43,290 nucleotides of DNA, taken from the IMG/VR virus record IMGVR_UViG_3300036715_001927, positions 1 through 43,290 of that record, one strand, 5' to 3'. The position numbers were made by a program, and so were the translations under genes. Origin of the DNA: a virus. Under the pieces are notes generated by a model. It did not search any database, was not told the DNA's origin, and saw only the letters and a list, made by a program, of their open reading frames with translations. How positions within the stretch are numbered: the first letter of the stretch is position 1; each line of letters begins with the position of its first letter. Shown here piece after piece: positions 9,583 through 18,227 of this stretch.

Positions 9583-9954
9583 ATGGCACTAAAAGATGTA
9601 AAAGATTTTGTGATAAGATATCCTGGACATCCTAAATACGATCCAAATAGAATAATAGAGGATGACGAAGTAGAAGTTATCGTACAAAAGTTAGAAATGT
9701 TGCTCTTTACAACTAAAGGCGAGGTTCTAGGAAATTTAGATATGGGAATAAATCTAGAATATTACTTGTGGCAAACTAATGTTACTACAGGAAACTTGAA
9801 AAACTTGGTTCAAGAACAGATTGATATCTATATTCCTGAATTAAATATAATCGGTTATGATTTCTATTTATATTTATATGAAGGTACGGTAAGAGATATT
9901 CTGAATCTAAACTTTATAATAAAAGGATATAATATAGACTTTGTTCTTGAATAA
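9583..9954 (+). CDS. Baseplate wedge protein, T4 gp25-like
   Basis: 123 residues. The region LLFTTKGEVLGNLDMGINLE (residues ~40-60) matches the gp25/W family signature, where 'l.T..GEr' is followed by a short loop, 'G..l...l' and W. Then come YLWQTNVTTGN, a helix (LKNLVQEQIDIYIPELN) and two closing strands (LNLNFIIKGYNIDFVLE). In contractile tails this protein anchors the sheath to the wedge and helps nucleate sheath assembly. It is followed 14 bases later by the terminase gene, an order seen in other T4-like relatives. Length fits the family. Confidence 0.75.
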   Translation: MALKDVKDFVIRYPGHPKYDPNRIIEDDEVEVIVQKLEMLLFTTKGEVLGNLDMGINLEYYLWQTNVTTGNLKNLVQEQIDIYIPELNIIGYDFYLYLYEGTVRDILNLNFIIKGYNIDFVLE

Positions 9955-9968
9955 AAAAATAAAATAAA

Positions 9969-10475
9969 ATGGCTGAGAAAAGTGATGATTTTATATTAAC
10001 CACAGAGCTGGTTGATGATATAATACTTAGAGAAAATTTAGGTAAAAAATTAACAAGATATGAGAAACTTTGGTTTCAAAATATGCATGGAATTCGTAAA
10101 GCAAATTTAACATTCGCTCTTACAAACAATGAATTTGAAGAATATATAAAATGTAAAATAAATATACACTATTTTGCTGAAAAGTATTGTCAAATTAAAA
10201 GAGAAGATGGTACAATCGGACCAATGAAGCTTCGTGATTATCAGAAAGATATTATTGACTTATATACTAAGAATCCAAGAAGTATACTAATGGCTTCGAG
10301 GCAAACAGGTAAATGTCTGGCTTTCAACACATTAGCTAATGTTGAGAAAGATGGTGATATTATAAAAATTCCTATTGGTTTGTTATATTATGATGCGTTA
10401 AAGAAAGAAAAAAATCTTACAATTTTAGAAAAAATAAAGATATTTTTATATAAAATTTTAAGTAAACTATCTTAA
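9969..10475 (+). CDS. Terminase large subunit N-terminal part fused to intein N-fragment
   Basis: 168 residues. Residues 1-115 are the start of a gp17-type packaging ATPase: MKLRDYQKDIIDLY is followed by the Walker A segment SILMASRQTGK. Right after the Walker A Lys the sequence changes to CLAFNTLANVEKDGDIIKIP, an intein block A with the required Cys1 (residue 116), and stops 53 residues later. The missing remainder of the ATPase is encoded at 12983-15166 behind an intein C-fragment. The protein should associate with that fragment and splice to restore GK-T in the P loop. The split falls between intein blocks A and B, an atypical position known from TerL inteins such as AceL-TerL. Start ATG 9969 follows an A-rich leader. 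Confidence 0.85.
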   Translation: MAEKSDDFILTTELVDDIILRENLGKKLTRYEKLWFQNMHGIRKANLTFALTNNEFEEYIKCKINIHYFAEKYCQIKREDGTIGPMKLRDYQKDIIDLYTKNPRSILMASRQTGKCLAFNTLANVEKDGDIIKIPIGLLYYDALKKEKNLTILEKIKIFLYKILSKLS

Positions 10476-10509
10476 TTTTACCAAATTGACAAAATGCGAC
10501 CAATAAATA

Positions 10510-10527
10510 TTTATATATAGAATAAAA
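10510..10527 (+). promoter_or_regulatory. Putative phage promoter motif before the endonuclease remnant
   Basis: TTTATATATAGAATAAAA lies 4 bases before the ATG at 10532. It shares TTTATATATA plus an A-rich tail with the motifs before the baseplate genes, suggesting that the endonuclease gene had its own promoter. Confidence 0.3.
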
Positions 10528-10531
10528 CGTT

Positions 10532-11523
10532 ATGATAGAAGAAATTGAAAATTCTGATGATTTTATTTTTTGTAAAATATGTGGATTTAAATCTAAAATA
10601 ATTTATGGTAGACATTTAATTCACATGGTATAACATCAAAAGAATATAAAAAGCAATTCCAAGGAGAACCGTTATATTCTGAAAGTGATAAGAAAAATTT
10701 TTCAAAATGTAGTTGTTTACATATGAAAGACGAAAAATATAAAAAATGTTTTCTGAAAAGATTAAAGGCGATAAAAATCCAAATCATAAAAATAATACTA
10801 CATTAGAACAAAGAAAATTGAATTCTCCATTTTCAAAAGACTTTATTAATTATTCTGGTTTAACAGAAGAAGAAAAAGTAGAAAAATTAAAATTTTTTTG
10901 TTAAGGATATTTGTGATAATAAAACATATACAAACAGATTAGATTATTGGATAAATAAGGGATATTCTGAAGATGATGCAAAACAAAAATTAAAAGAAAG
11001 ACAAACAACTTTCAATTTAGATATCTGTATACAGAAATATGGTGAAGTTGAGGGTAAACGAATATATACTGATAGACAAGATAGATGACAAGACTCATTA
11101 TTGAATAATGGTAATTTAAAATATGACTTTTTTAAGATATCTCAAGAACTCTTTGATTCTATATTAAATTTTTATACAGACGATAGTAAAGATTATATTT
11201 TTTATGCTACTAAAAATAAAGAATATCGATTGGAAAAAGAAGAAGGTGGTGTTTGGTTATATGATTTTGTAGATTTAAAAAATAGAAAAATTATTGAATA
11301 TAATGGTGATCAATATCACGCAAATCCAAACATATTTGAATCTACTGATTTTCCACATCCATTTATAAAAAATTTAACAGCACAAGAAATTTGGTATAAA
11401 GATGAAAGAAAAATACAAGTTGCTAAAGATGAGTGTTTTGAAGTTTTAACCATATGGGATTCAGAATATAAGAACCAAAAACAAAAAACTTTAGAACAGT
11501 GTAAAAGATATTTAAATTTATGA
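10532..11523 (+). pseudogene. Decayed Vsr-like free-standing homing endonuclease
   Basis: The start encodes a zinc-finger-like segment (FIFCKICGFKSKIIYGRHLI). After a frameshift near 10627 it continues HGITSKEYKKQFQGEPLY, the usual recognition module of phage endonucleases. Further frameshifts near 10740 and 10900 lead through KGDKNPNHKN (NUMOD3-like) to YWINKGYSEDDAKQKLKERQ. A TGA at 11086-11088 then interrupts the frame. The last 140 codons (11101-11523) hold a Vsr/EDxHD-type nuclease core, IIEYNGDQYHANP, and end in VLTIWDSEY. At least three frameshifts and one stop mean no full protein can be made. It sits between the two halves of the terminase intein, the place where Vsr-like endonucleases occur in fractured intein genes. 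Confidence 0.75.
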
Positions 11524-12116
11524 TAAAAACGAAATATATTTCAACAACAAATAAAACATATATTGACTATGTTAATAGTCATAATAGAACTGATAGACTT
11601 AGTACTTTTTTGAAAATTTATACATTTGAAAAATTTAATGAGAAACTTGTATTGGAATCTTTCGATAAAAAATATGATGATACTAAATTTGAAATTGAAT
11701 CTTTCAGATTTGATTCTTCACATTCAAATTATGATAAATCTGGTCATAAAATATGGTTTAAAACGGAATCAGGTAATAAATATAGAATAGATTTATCTCC
11801 GTTGAAAAATTTTAATTCACACATAAATAATGATTTTGTTTGGAATATTTCTTTTACGTTAGATAAATATAATGTTGATGATGTAGAATATGAAGATTTG
11901 ACATCTTTAAATGAAGAAAAAGAAGTATTAGTTAGAGTTGGAAACATTTTAGATCGTATAGATATTCCAAAATATTTTATAATAGGAGATACAGAACTAC
12001 AAAAAAGAATTAGAATATATAAGCATATAGTATCTATAGTTTTTCCTAATTATAATATTGATATGAATTATTGTGAAGGTTTATTTAATAATAAAGGATT
12101 ATATATCTGGAAGTAA
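11520..12116 (+). CDS. Unknown protein inside the fractured terminase locus
   Basis: 198 residues, intact frame, start ATG overlapping the stop of the endonuclease remnant (ATGA), so it was translated with it. Rich in Asp, Lys, Tyr and Ile; no signal peptide, membrane segment or recognised motif. It opens with IKTKYISTTNKTYIDYVNSH and contains an alternating strand pattern in the middle (HKIWFKTESGNKYRIDLSPL). Being intact amid decayed genes suggests it may still be selected, perhaps as a phage accessory gene rather than part of the intein system. Function unknown. Confidence 0.5.
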   Translation: MIKTKYISTTNKTYIDYVNSHNRTDRLSTFLKIYTFEKFNEKLVLESFDKKYDDTKFEIESFRFDSSHSNYDKSGHKIWFKTESGNKYRIDLSPLKNFNSHINNDFVWNISFTLDKYNVDDVEYEDLTSLNEEKEVLVRVGNILDRIDIPKYFIIGDTELQKRIRIYKHIVSIVFPNYNIDMNYCEGLFNNKGLYIWK

Positions 12117-12132
12117 AAATATTTAACTTATA

Positions 12133-12993
12133 ATGATTAAAGAAAAAGAAATAAGCGTAAATATAATATCAAGAAATATTAGATATTATGTGGATAGAGG
12201 ATATGATTGTAAAGTCGGTGACACAATAACAATAAAAATAGAAGATGCTGCATATAATTCACATGCAAGAATAACTGCTATTTGTGATGTATGCGGGCAT
12301 TAATCTAATATAACTATTCAAAAATATAATAAAAACTATAAAAATTGTAGTATTTATACATGTTGACTATCTTCAACAAAATAAAGATATTTTAGAAAAA
12401 TCTAATAATACAAATTTGATAAAATATGGATTTAAAATACCTGCACAGAATTTATTAGTTAAGATGAATTGTAAGGCAAAAAGCATATCAAAATTTGTTA
12501 AAGAAAATGAATTGTTTGAATTTATACGAGAAAATTATAAAGGTGAAATAATTGAAAAAGATAGAAAATTTTATCATGTAAGGAACTCGATGTTTATCTT
12601 CAAGATTTAAATTTAGCTTTTTAGTATAATGTGTATTATACTGGCATAGTAATTTTTATAAAGATGATGATTATCACTTAAATAAAAAATTACAATTGTT
12701 CAATTAAAAATATACAGTTGGTTTACATTTGGTAAGATTCTTGGTTGTGTGATAAAGATGCCACTAAAAATGTTATTCTAAATTTGATAACCGATGCTGA
12801 AGATGTTATTGAAATAAGTTCATCGCATATTTCTGAAAATTTTAGTAAAAAATATAATATAATAAATATAGAAGATTCAAAAAAATGGAATATTTCTAAT
12901 GTTAAAAGAATAGAATTTGATACTAATAGTGATAAGCCATACTTTTGTGATTGTGGTATAATAAAAATAAAAAAGAAAAATTGTGATATTTAA
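12133..12993 (+). pseudogene. Second decayed homing endonuclease (PD-(D/E)XK type)
   Basis: The ATG at 12133 opens a 56-codon piece (IRYYVDRGYDCKVGD, then ARITAICDVCGH, half of a zinc ribbon) ended by TAA at 12301. Later pieces in shifting frames read NLIKYGFKIPAQN (the 'leKYGvknpaQ' repeat of this endonuclease class) and FIRENYKGEIIEKDRKFY. Next come ELDVYLQDLNLAF, a stop, YWHSNFYKDDDYHLNKK, and finally WLCDKDATKNVILNLI up to 12993. The series ELDxYL...FEYNGLYWHS is the nuclease core of large phage homing endonucleases. The many stops and frameshifts show it is dead. With the element upstream it makes two endonuclease invasions of one terminase gene. Confidence 0.65.
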
Positions 12994-15166
12994 AGACTTT
13001 ATAAAAAATATAATATATTTCTTAATTCAATTAATTGAAAAATATGAATTTAGAAATTTTAATCCGAATGAAGATGATATAATGAAGAAATTTGTTAATA
13101 CAATATTTCTTGAAAATGATTTATATGTTGAAACTGATTATGGTGTTGTTCCAGTTACTGAAATTAATATTACTCAACCTTTTCAACGATATAAGTTACA
13201 ATTAGAAAACGGAGTTTGGCTTGAAGGCGCAGATACACATATTGTTTTTTGTAAAGATTATGAACCAAAAATGATGATAGATTTGACCACAAATGATTTT
13301 GTTATCACAAAATATGGTTTGAGCAGAGTTAAGTTTATTAAAAAAGAATATGGTAAAGTCAGTATGTTTGACTTATCTATAGACACACCAGAGATGAGTT
13401 ATTATACAAATGATATATTATCTCACAATACAGTTTCAGCAGCAATAGTTATCTTGCATTTTGTTTTATTTAATGATGATAAAGGTTGTATGATTGTTGC
13501 CAATAAAGGTAAAACCGTTAAAGAAATTATCAGAAAAATCAAAGATATCTATAAATTAGTTCCATTCTTCCTTAAAAAGGGTGTTACAAACTGGAATGAA
13601 ACGCAAATTGCGTTTGAAAATAACTCAAGAATTCAAACAGAAAATAGAACGAAGGATCCAAGTATCGGTTTTACGATTGATTTGTTATATCTCGATGAGT
13701 TCGCACACATACCTGAAAATTATGCCAGAGACTACTATGGTGCGATTGTTCCAGTTGTATCGTCTATTAGCAATTCACGAATTATAATAACTTCAACTCC
13801 AATGGGCTATAATATGTTCTGGGAACTTATAACTGCTGCAGAACTTCCAGATGATGATCCAAATAAGAATCCATATAAGGCTATGCGTGTATACTGGAAT
13901 CAGGTTCCAGGTAGAGAAGATACAACTATAAAGATTTTAGAGAATAAACTTAAAAAATATGGCTTAGTAAAAGCATATGTTTTGAAAACTATTAGAGAAA
14001 ATTATGGCATAACACTTTATAAAAAACATGTTGGTGATGATATTATAGATTGTGTAAAATATGATGTTCAAGATGAAAAAACATATATTGATAATATAAG
14101 AAAGATAAGAATTAATGGTATTCCTTTACCAGAATTGTCAGTTGTTACAAATTGGCAAGAAGAAGAAACCAAACTTTTATTGTCGGCAGATAAATTTGAT
14201 CAAGAGTATGGACTACACTTTGTTACAGGCGATAAGATTTTATTTAACAAGGAAACAATTGATTTGTTGAGAAGTAATCAAATTCCTTTTGATTATATTG
14301 ATATTCCTCAGTTTAAAAAATTAAGTATGCCGTATGATTCTTTGAAGTTCGTAAGAGATATAAATCTATTTAATCTAAATAGAGTAAAGGATTATTATAT
14401 AATGATATCTATTGATTTATCTGAAGGTTTAGCTAAGGATTATTCTGTTATAAATATATTTAAAGTGGTGCTTAGAGATAAAAAAGAAATAGAAAAACTA
14501 CAACTTGATAATTTGTATGATTTGTTTAAAATTGAACAAATCGGTCTATTTAGAAATAATTTATATTCTATTAGAGAAGTTGCTCATATATTATATATGA
14601 TTGCTTTTGAGTTGTTTGATCCAGAAAAAGTTAAAGTCGTTCTTGAATATAATACTTATGGTGCTGAATTTTTAGCACATCTTCCTAATGTGTTTGATGG
14701 TAATAATCAATATTCTAATGCGATTTTTTTAAGATTTAAACATGCAAAAGAAGATATTATTGGTAAGATTGGATTAAGATTAAGTAAAGATAAACACTTA
14801 ATAATTGATAAGGATTTTCAGCAGGCTATAAGAAATAAAAAAATGATTCTACATAGTGATATTAATATAAATGAAATAACAACATTTAGTAAACACGAAA
14901 CTACATCTGGTGCGATATCATATAAAGCTGAGAGTGGAAATGACGATGTTGTTATGTCAACTATTACTCTATCTACTTGCTTTGACAATATCGGTTATAA
15001 GAATCTATTGAATATGATGGTAAACAATGATTTAAAAGGTGATGCGCTAAGATATGTAGAAAATATTACCAGTATATCAAATGGTGGTGGAGGTGTCGCT
15101 GGTGCGTATAGTAAAGTATATAGAAGAAGACCTGATTACTATAGTAATAGATATCCTGGTAGATAA
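12983..15166 (+). CDS. Intein C-fragment fused to terminase large subunit C-terminal part
   Basis: The frame opens with GTG 12983; an ATG at 13082 (residue 34) is an equally good start. The intein part ends at residue 149 with blocks that can be seen in order: GADTHIVF (block B His), SMFDLSIDTPEMSYYTNDIL (block F) and SHN (block G), followed by Thr150 as +1 residue. The C-extein resumes the P loop as TVSAAIVILHF. It continues with Walker B LLYLDEFAHIP (Asp238, Glu239), coupling motif ITSTPMGYN, and the nuclease acids Asp478 (SIDLSEGL), Glu555 (VLEYNTYG) and Asp654/655 (SGNDDVV), as in T4 gp17. Joined to the 115-residue N-extein the product is about 693 residues, a normal size. ATPase and nuclease activities drive and cut packaged DNA. 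Confidence 0.9.
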   Translation: MIFKDFIKNIIYFLIQLIEKYEFRNFNPNEDDIMKKFVNTIFLENDLYVETDYGVVPVTEINITQPFQRYKLQLENGVWLEGADTHIVFCKDYEPKMMIDLTTNDFVITKYGLSRVKFIKKEYGKVSMFDLSIDTPEMSYYTNDILSHNTVSAAIVILHFVLFNDDKGCMIVANKGKTVKEIIRKIKDIYKLVPFFLKKGVTNWNETQIAFENNSRIQTENRTKDPSIGFTIDLLYLDEFAHIPENYARDYYGAIVPVVSSISNSRIIITSTPMGYNMFWELITAAELPDDDPNKNPYKAMRVYWNQVPGREDTTIKILENKLKKYGLVKAYVLKTIRENYGITLYKKHVGDDIIDCVKYDVQDEKTYIDNIRKIRINGIPLPELSVVTNWQEEETKLLLSADKFDQEYGLHFVTGDKILFNKETIDLLRSNQIPFDYIDIPQFKKLSMPYDSLKFVRDINLFNLNRVKDYYIMISIDLSEGLAKDYSVINIFKVVLRDKKEIEKLQLDNLYDLFKIEQIGLFRNNLYSIREVAHILYMIAFELFDPEKVKVVLEYNTYGAEFLAHLPNVFDGNNQYSNAIFLRFKHAKEDIIGKIGLRLSKDKHLIIDKDFQQAIRNKKMILHSDININEITTFSKHETTSGAISYKAESGNDDVVMSTITLSTCFDNIGYKNLLNMMVNNDLKGDALRYVENITSISNGGGGVAGAYSKVYRRRPDYYSNRYPGR

Positions 15167-15167
15167 A

Positions 15168-15390
15168 TTATTTTTCTATATCATCTTTTGCTACTAATTC
15201 AACAAAACTTTTATTATCTACTATAAATTCAACTTCTGCTGCGCTATTAGGATAAACATATACAACTGTAACTTTTGTTCCAGCTGGTATTGCGTTTGGA
15301 TTTTCTTAGTATGTCAACTGATTTTTTTAATGTAACTACATAATGTTCTTTAAAGTTCATAGTTTCAAATGTTTTAAAAACTTTTATCAT
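15168..15390 (-). pseudogene. Frameshifted DUF4926-like small gene
   Basis: The ATG at 15390 gives MIKVFKTFETMNFKEHYVVT. A frameshift near 15305 is needed to continue into ENPNAIPAGTKVTVVYVYPN, then EVEFIVDNKSFVELVAKD to the stop at 15168. 'aGtkGtVVyvYp....yeVEFvd' is the pattern of DUF4926-type proteins, small beta-barrel proteins often linked to toxin or immunity loci. The function of that family is not established. A TAnnTTTG promoter (15416-15423) lies upstream. It converges with the terminase gene. Confidence 0.5.
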
Positions 15391-15415
15391 TATTGTTTAT
15401 TATTTTTTCAAAGTG

Positions 15416-15423
15416 CAAATATA
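15416..15423 (-). promoter_or_regulatory. Bacteroidota-type -7 box
   Basis: On the minus strand reads TATATTTG, a TAnnTTTG box, with the extended context CGTATATTTGCAC shared with several other minus-strand upstream regions of the window. It lies 26 bases before the broken gene starting at 15390. Confidence 0.45.
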
Positions 15424-15511
15424 CGCATTATTTCTTATATATAAATTATTTTTATTTTTATTAAAACAATATTTTGAATTTTTTCTATATTAATAAAATC
15501 AAAAATATTTT

Positions 15512-16273
15512 ATGGCAAGTATATCATACAAGTTCTCAATGAACTTAGAACAATTAAGATTCTTTTTAGATAAGGTACATGATTTATTATCAATAGATAA
15601 TGAAATATTAATTAAGATAGATAAAGACAACACGTTATTATATTCAATCGTAGGCGAAAAGTCTAATGTTAACGCATTCAAATCTTTTATTTATAAGACA
15701 AATGAATTATTTATTTTTGATGAAGAACTACCAAAAGAAATTAGATTCATTATAACAAACGCATCAAAGTTTGAAACCACACTTAAAAACTATTTAGATT
15801 ATAAGGATGAAATTAGATGCGAATTTTTTATGAATGATGATACATATGCTTATAATCTAAGATTGAAGAACTCTAACTTGAAATTGAGTGTTAATGGTGG
15901 TGATATTCGTGGTATGAATACTACAATTGATATAACTAAAATTAATGAAACTTTGAACAAAGATAATATTGATTTTAAATTTATTTTGGATAAAAACTCT
16001 TACACTAAAGTTAAGAAAATTGCATCTATTGATAGTGAGAATGACATTTTGACATTGAATATTACTGATAATTGTTTAACTATTGGTGAAGGAAGTTGGG
16101 ATTTAAATATCTGCGATATTGAACATGAAGATTTAAATATTACATTTCCAAAAAAATATTTTAAGTCTATAACATTCACTGAAGATGAAATTTATGTATA
16201 TGTCTTTGATACATTTATATTGATTGATAATAAAAATACAAATCTATTAATTGCTCTTGAAATGAGCGTTTAA
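15512..16273 (+). CDS. Probable DNA polymerase sliding clamp
   Basis: 253 residues with an alternating strand/helix plan expected of a clamp: an N-terminal helix-rich unit (EQLRFFLDKVHDLL), central strands, and a closing unit ITFPKKYFKSITFTEDEIYV then FILIDNKNTNLLIALEMSV. The last strand resembles the ending of T4 gp45 (NYVVALEAD), where the chain closes the ring. Overall size is near gp45 (228). A clamp would tether the phage polymerase and, in T4, also activates late transcription. Similarity is remote, so the call rests on fold-like pattern, length and end motif. It shares a 13-base gap with the Sir2 gene behind it. Confidence 0.5.
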   Translation: MASISYKFSMNLEQLRFFLDKVHDLLSIDNEILIKIDKDNTLLYSIVGEKSNVNAFKSFIYKTNELFIFDEELPKEIRFIITNASKFETTLKNYLDYKDEIRCEFFMNDDTYAYNLRLKNSNLKLSVNGGDIRGMNTTIDITKINETLNKDNIDFKFILDKNSYTKVKKIASIDSENDILTLNITDNCLTIGEGSWDLNICDIEHEDLNITFPKKYFKSITFTEDEIYVYVFDTFILIDNKNTNLLIALEMSV

Positions 16274-16286
16274 AAAATTTAAATTT

Positions 16287-16979
16287 ATGAAGAAAAAATT
16301 AGTAATACTTAGTGGTGCAGGATTGGATGCTGAAAGTGACGTTTCAACTTTTCGTGATCAAAATGGACTTTGGGAGAATCACAGAGTAGAAGATGTAGCT
16401 AGTTATGATGGTTGGATTAGAAATAGAAAAATAGTTTTAGATTTCTATAATGCTAGGCATAAACAACTTAATGAAGTTAAGCCAAACGATGCACATTATA
16501 CATTCGCAGAACTTGAAAAAGACTTTGATGTGTATCATATAACTCAAAATGTCTCAGATTTGCTTGAAAGAGCAGGATGCACAAACATTACACATCTACA
16601 TGGTGAACTAACAAAAATGCGTTCTTGTAATGACGATAACGAGATATATGATTGGCCGAGTGATTTTGTTATTGAGGCGCACACTATGGCAAAGGATGGT
16701 TCAGCAATGAGACCTCATATTGTTTGGTTTGGTGAAGATGTTCCGAAACTTTATGATGCTATGAATATTGTTAAATCTGCTGATATATTAGTTATCATTG
16801 GAACTTCAATGCAAGTTTATCCAGCAGCAAGTTTAATAGATTATGTGAAGTCTGAAGATGTTCCAATTTATATTATAAATCCAACAGAAAACAATTATTT
16901 TGGATGGAGAAAAGTAAAATATATTAAAGATGTTGCTACAAAAGGAACTAAAAAATTGCAGAAGATGTTATTGAAATGA
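16287..16979 (+). CDS. Sir2-family NAD-dependent deacylase (CobB-like)
   Basis: 230 residues, the size of bacterial CobB. Seen in order: the NAD-binding ILSGAGLDAESDVSTFRD (residues ~7-24), GLWENHRVEDVAS, TQNVSDLLERAG (residues ~90-101), the catalytic His in THLHGEL (~residue 110), HIVWFGEDVP and IGTSMQVYPAASL. Known Sir2 enzymes use NAD+ to remove acyl groups from lysines, releasing nicotinamide and acyl-ADP-ribose. Two deviations are visible: the usual NVDxL is NVSDL, and the Gly of AESG is Asp. Only one Cys of the zinc site region (RSC) is apparent. It forms an operon with the clamp-like gene and ends 1-2 bases before a terminator hairpin. Confidence 0.85.
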   Translation: MKKKLVILSGAGLDAESDVSTFRDQNGLWENHRVEDVASYDGWIRNRKIVLDFYNARHKQLNEVKPNDAHYTFAELEKDFDVYHITQNVSDLLERAGCTNITHLHGELTKMRSCNDDNEIYDWPSDFVIEAHTMAKDGSAMRPHIVWFGEDVPKLYDAMNIVKSADILVIIGTSMQVYPAASLIDYVKSEDVPIYIINPTENNYFGWRKVKYIKDVATKGTKKLQKMLLK

Positions 16980-17011
16980 AAAAAGATGTGATTAGTTAAT
17001 CACATCTTTTT
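16980..17011. terminator. Bidirectional terminator between convergent genes
   Basis: The arms AAAAGATGTGATT (16981-16993) and AATCACATCTTTT (16998-17010) are perfectly complementary around AGTT. The stem contains the stop codon of the minus-strand gene, so it serves both the Sir2 gene and the convergent gene. Confidence 0.85.
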
Positions 17012-17429
17012 TATTTTCATTGATTTCTATTAATTTAGTTTTTCTAATACCTTTTAAATCTTCATCTTTAATTTTACAAATATCTACACTTTCAGAGTAA
17101 TAACCATTGGAATAACCATACCAACGAATTGTTACATATCCTTTAATAGTTGCGAATTTATAATATGTCCATGTTGCAGATTCTGATGTGTTTGGATCAT
17201 TAGATGATGATTCTTCAGCTATAATTAATTTATAACCAATCAAATCTTCTATGTCACCGTCAATGTCTTCAATTGTAACACTTTCGCAACAATCTTGAAT
17301 ATGTTTTTGTCTATATATAGAACCATCTGAAATGTGAAAATCTATATGATCATTTCCTACACCATTATTGTGTACTTCTATATTGTTGATATATTTGCCT
17401 ATTAATTCTGGTATTACTGTATATGACAT
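16992..17429 (-). CDS. DUF7448-like conserved protein
   Basis: 145 residues. It contains QKHIQDCCESVTIEDIDGD (residues ~40-60) and, after a Ser/Asn-rich loop, ESATWTYYKFAT and VTIRWYGYSNGYYSESVD (residues ~100-120). This pair of motifs (QDCCE...VTIRWYGxSNGYYSE) marks a small family common in phages and bacteria, recalled as DUF7448; its biochemical role is not known to me. Length fits a single-domain protein. Soluble, acidic. It is the last gene before the shared terminator. No clear promoter is seen directly upstream. Confidence 0.6.
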   Translation of the reverse strand: MSYTVIPELIGKYINNIEVHNNGVGNDHIDFHISDGSIYRQKHIQDCCESVTIEDIDGDIEDLIGYKLIIAEESSSNDPNTSESATWTYYKFATIKGYVTIRWYGYSNGYYSESVDICKIKDEDLKGIRKTKLIEINENKKDVIN

Positions 17430-17430
17430 A

Positions 17431-17704
17431 TTATTTTGGTAATTTAATATTGTATTTATTTTATATTATCTAAGTCAAAAAAGAAATTACTATCTAAATT
17501 ATTTTTTATTAAATATATCATTTTTTTAATCTGAATTTTGATATATCTTTTATTCTTTTTGTTATTTCGCTATCAGAATAGCCATAATCTATCATTTTTA
17601 TAATATCTTCTTTTTTTGAGTTTAAATCAAAATCAAATTTATTTTTCCTTTTTGTTACAACTCCTATTTTTCTTTTTAATATGTTTTCTGGTGTGCATAT
17701 TTTT
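17431..17704 (-). other. Short coding remnants between two minus-strand genes
   Basis: A 60-codon open stretch without start codon (17697 down to the TGA at 17518) reads CTPENILKRKIGVV and then KMIDYGYSDSEITKRIKDIS, which looks like a helix-turn-helix end of a lost gene. A 21-codon ORF beginning MIYLIKNNLDSNFFF overlaps its stop (ATGA) and ends before 17429. No family can be named. Either could be debris of an endonuclease or a regulator. Confidence 0.3.
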
Positions 17705-18223
17705 CTATTTTAATGAAATCTTTAGTCCCATTTTCTGCATTTCTAATAACACCTCAGCATTACTCATAGCGTCGTCAATTGGCATGTGGGAGTGAATAGT
17801 TTTTCTTAAGTGCTTCCATTTTGCATGAGAATCTTTAACCATTCCACAATATAAATCACCAATTCTACGACTTGACCATCCAAATGGATTTTCACCATAA
17901 AATCTATGAAAATAATAATTTATAAAAGAAAAATCATATCCATTATTATCAGAAATGAAAATTGGTTTTCCAACAGATGTTTCTTTTATCCATTCTGCAA
18001 ATTCTTTCATTACTTGTTCTGGCTCATCAAACGTTAGATGATCCTCTCTTGAAAATCCGCTGATACTTAATGCGTCAGGTTTCCAGTTTTCTGATATTGG
18101 TTTAATTTTACCATAGAATGTTTTTGATAATGTTGGTTCAACTTTTACAACACCAAAACATATCATAGAATATAGTCCAGGTACAGGTCCATCTGATTCA
18201 CAATCAACAACGTATACACTCAT
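17705..18223 (-). CDS. DEDDh-type 3'-5' exonuclease (DnaQ/RNase T-like)
   Basis: 172 residues. Exo I is VYVVDCESDGPVPG (residues ~3-16, catalytic Asp and Glu). Exo II is ISDNNGYDFSFINYY (~residues 95-105, Asp). Exo III is HSHMPIDDAMSNAEVL (~145-160, His and Asp). These acidic residues bind two metal ions that hydrolyse 3' ends of single-stranded DNA or RNA. The single-domain length matches phage and bacterial exonuclease/RNase T relatives. Four bases separate it from the upstream macro-domain-like gene, so the two are co-transcribed. Whether it acts on DNA or RNA is not decided by the sequence. Confidence 0.8.
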   Translation of the reverse strand: MSVYVVDCESDGPVPGLYSMICFGVVKVEPTLSKTFYGKIKPISENWKPDALSISGFSREDHLTFDEPEQVMKEFAEWIKETSVGKPIFISDNNGYDFSFINYYFHRFYGENPFGWSSRRIGDLYCGMVKDSHAKWKHLRKTIHSHMPIDDAMSNAEVLLEMQKMGLKISLK

Positions 18224-18227
18224 TTTT

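Noticed and set aside
13581-13787. Plus-strand ORF of 68 codons within the terminase
   Set aside because: Shadow frame over the Walker B region; the terminase frame holds conserved motifs here.
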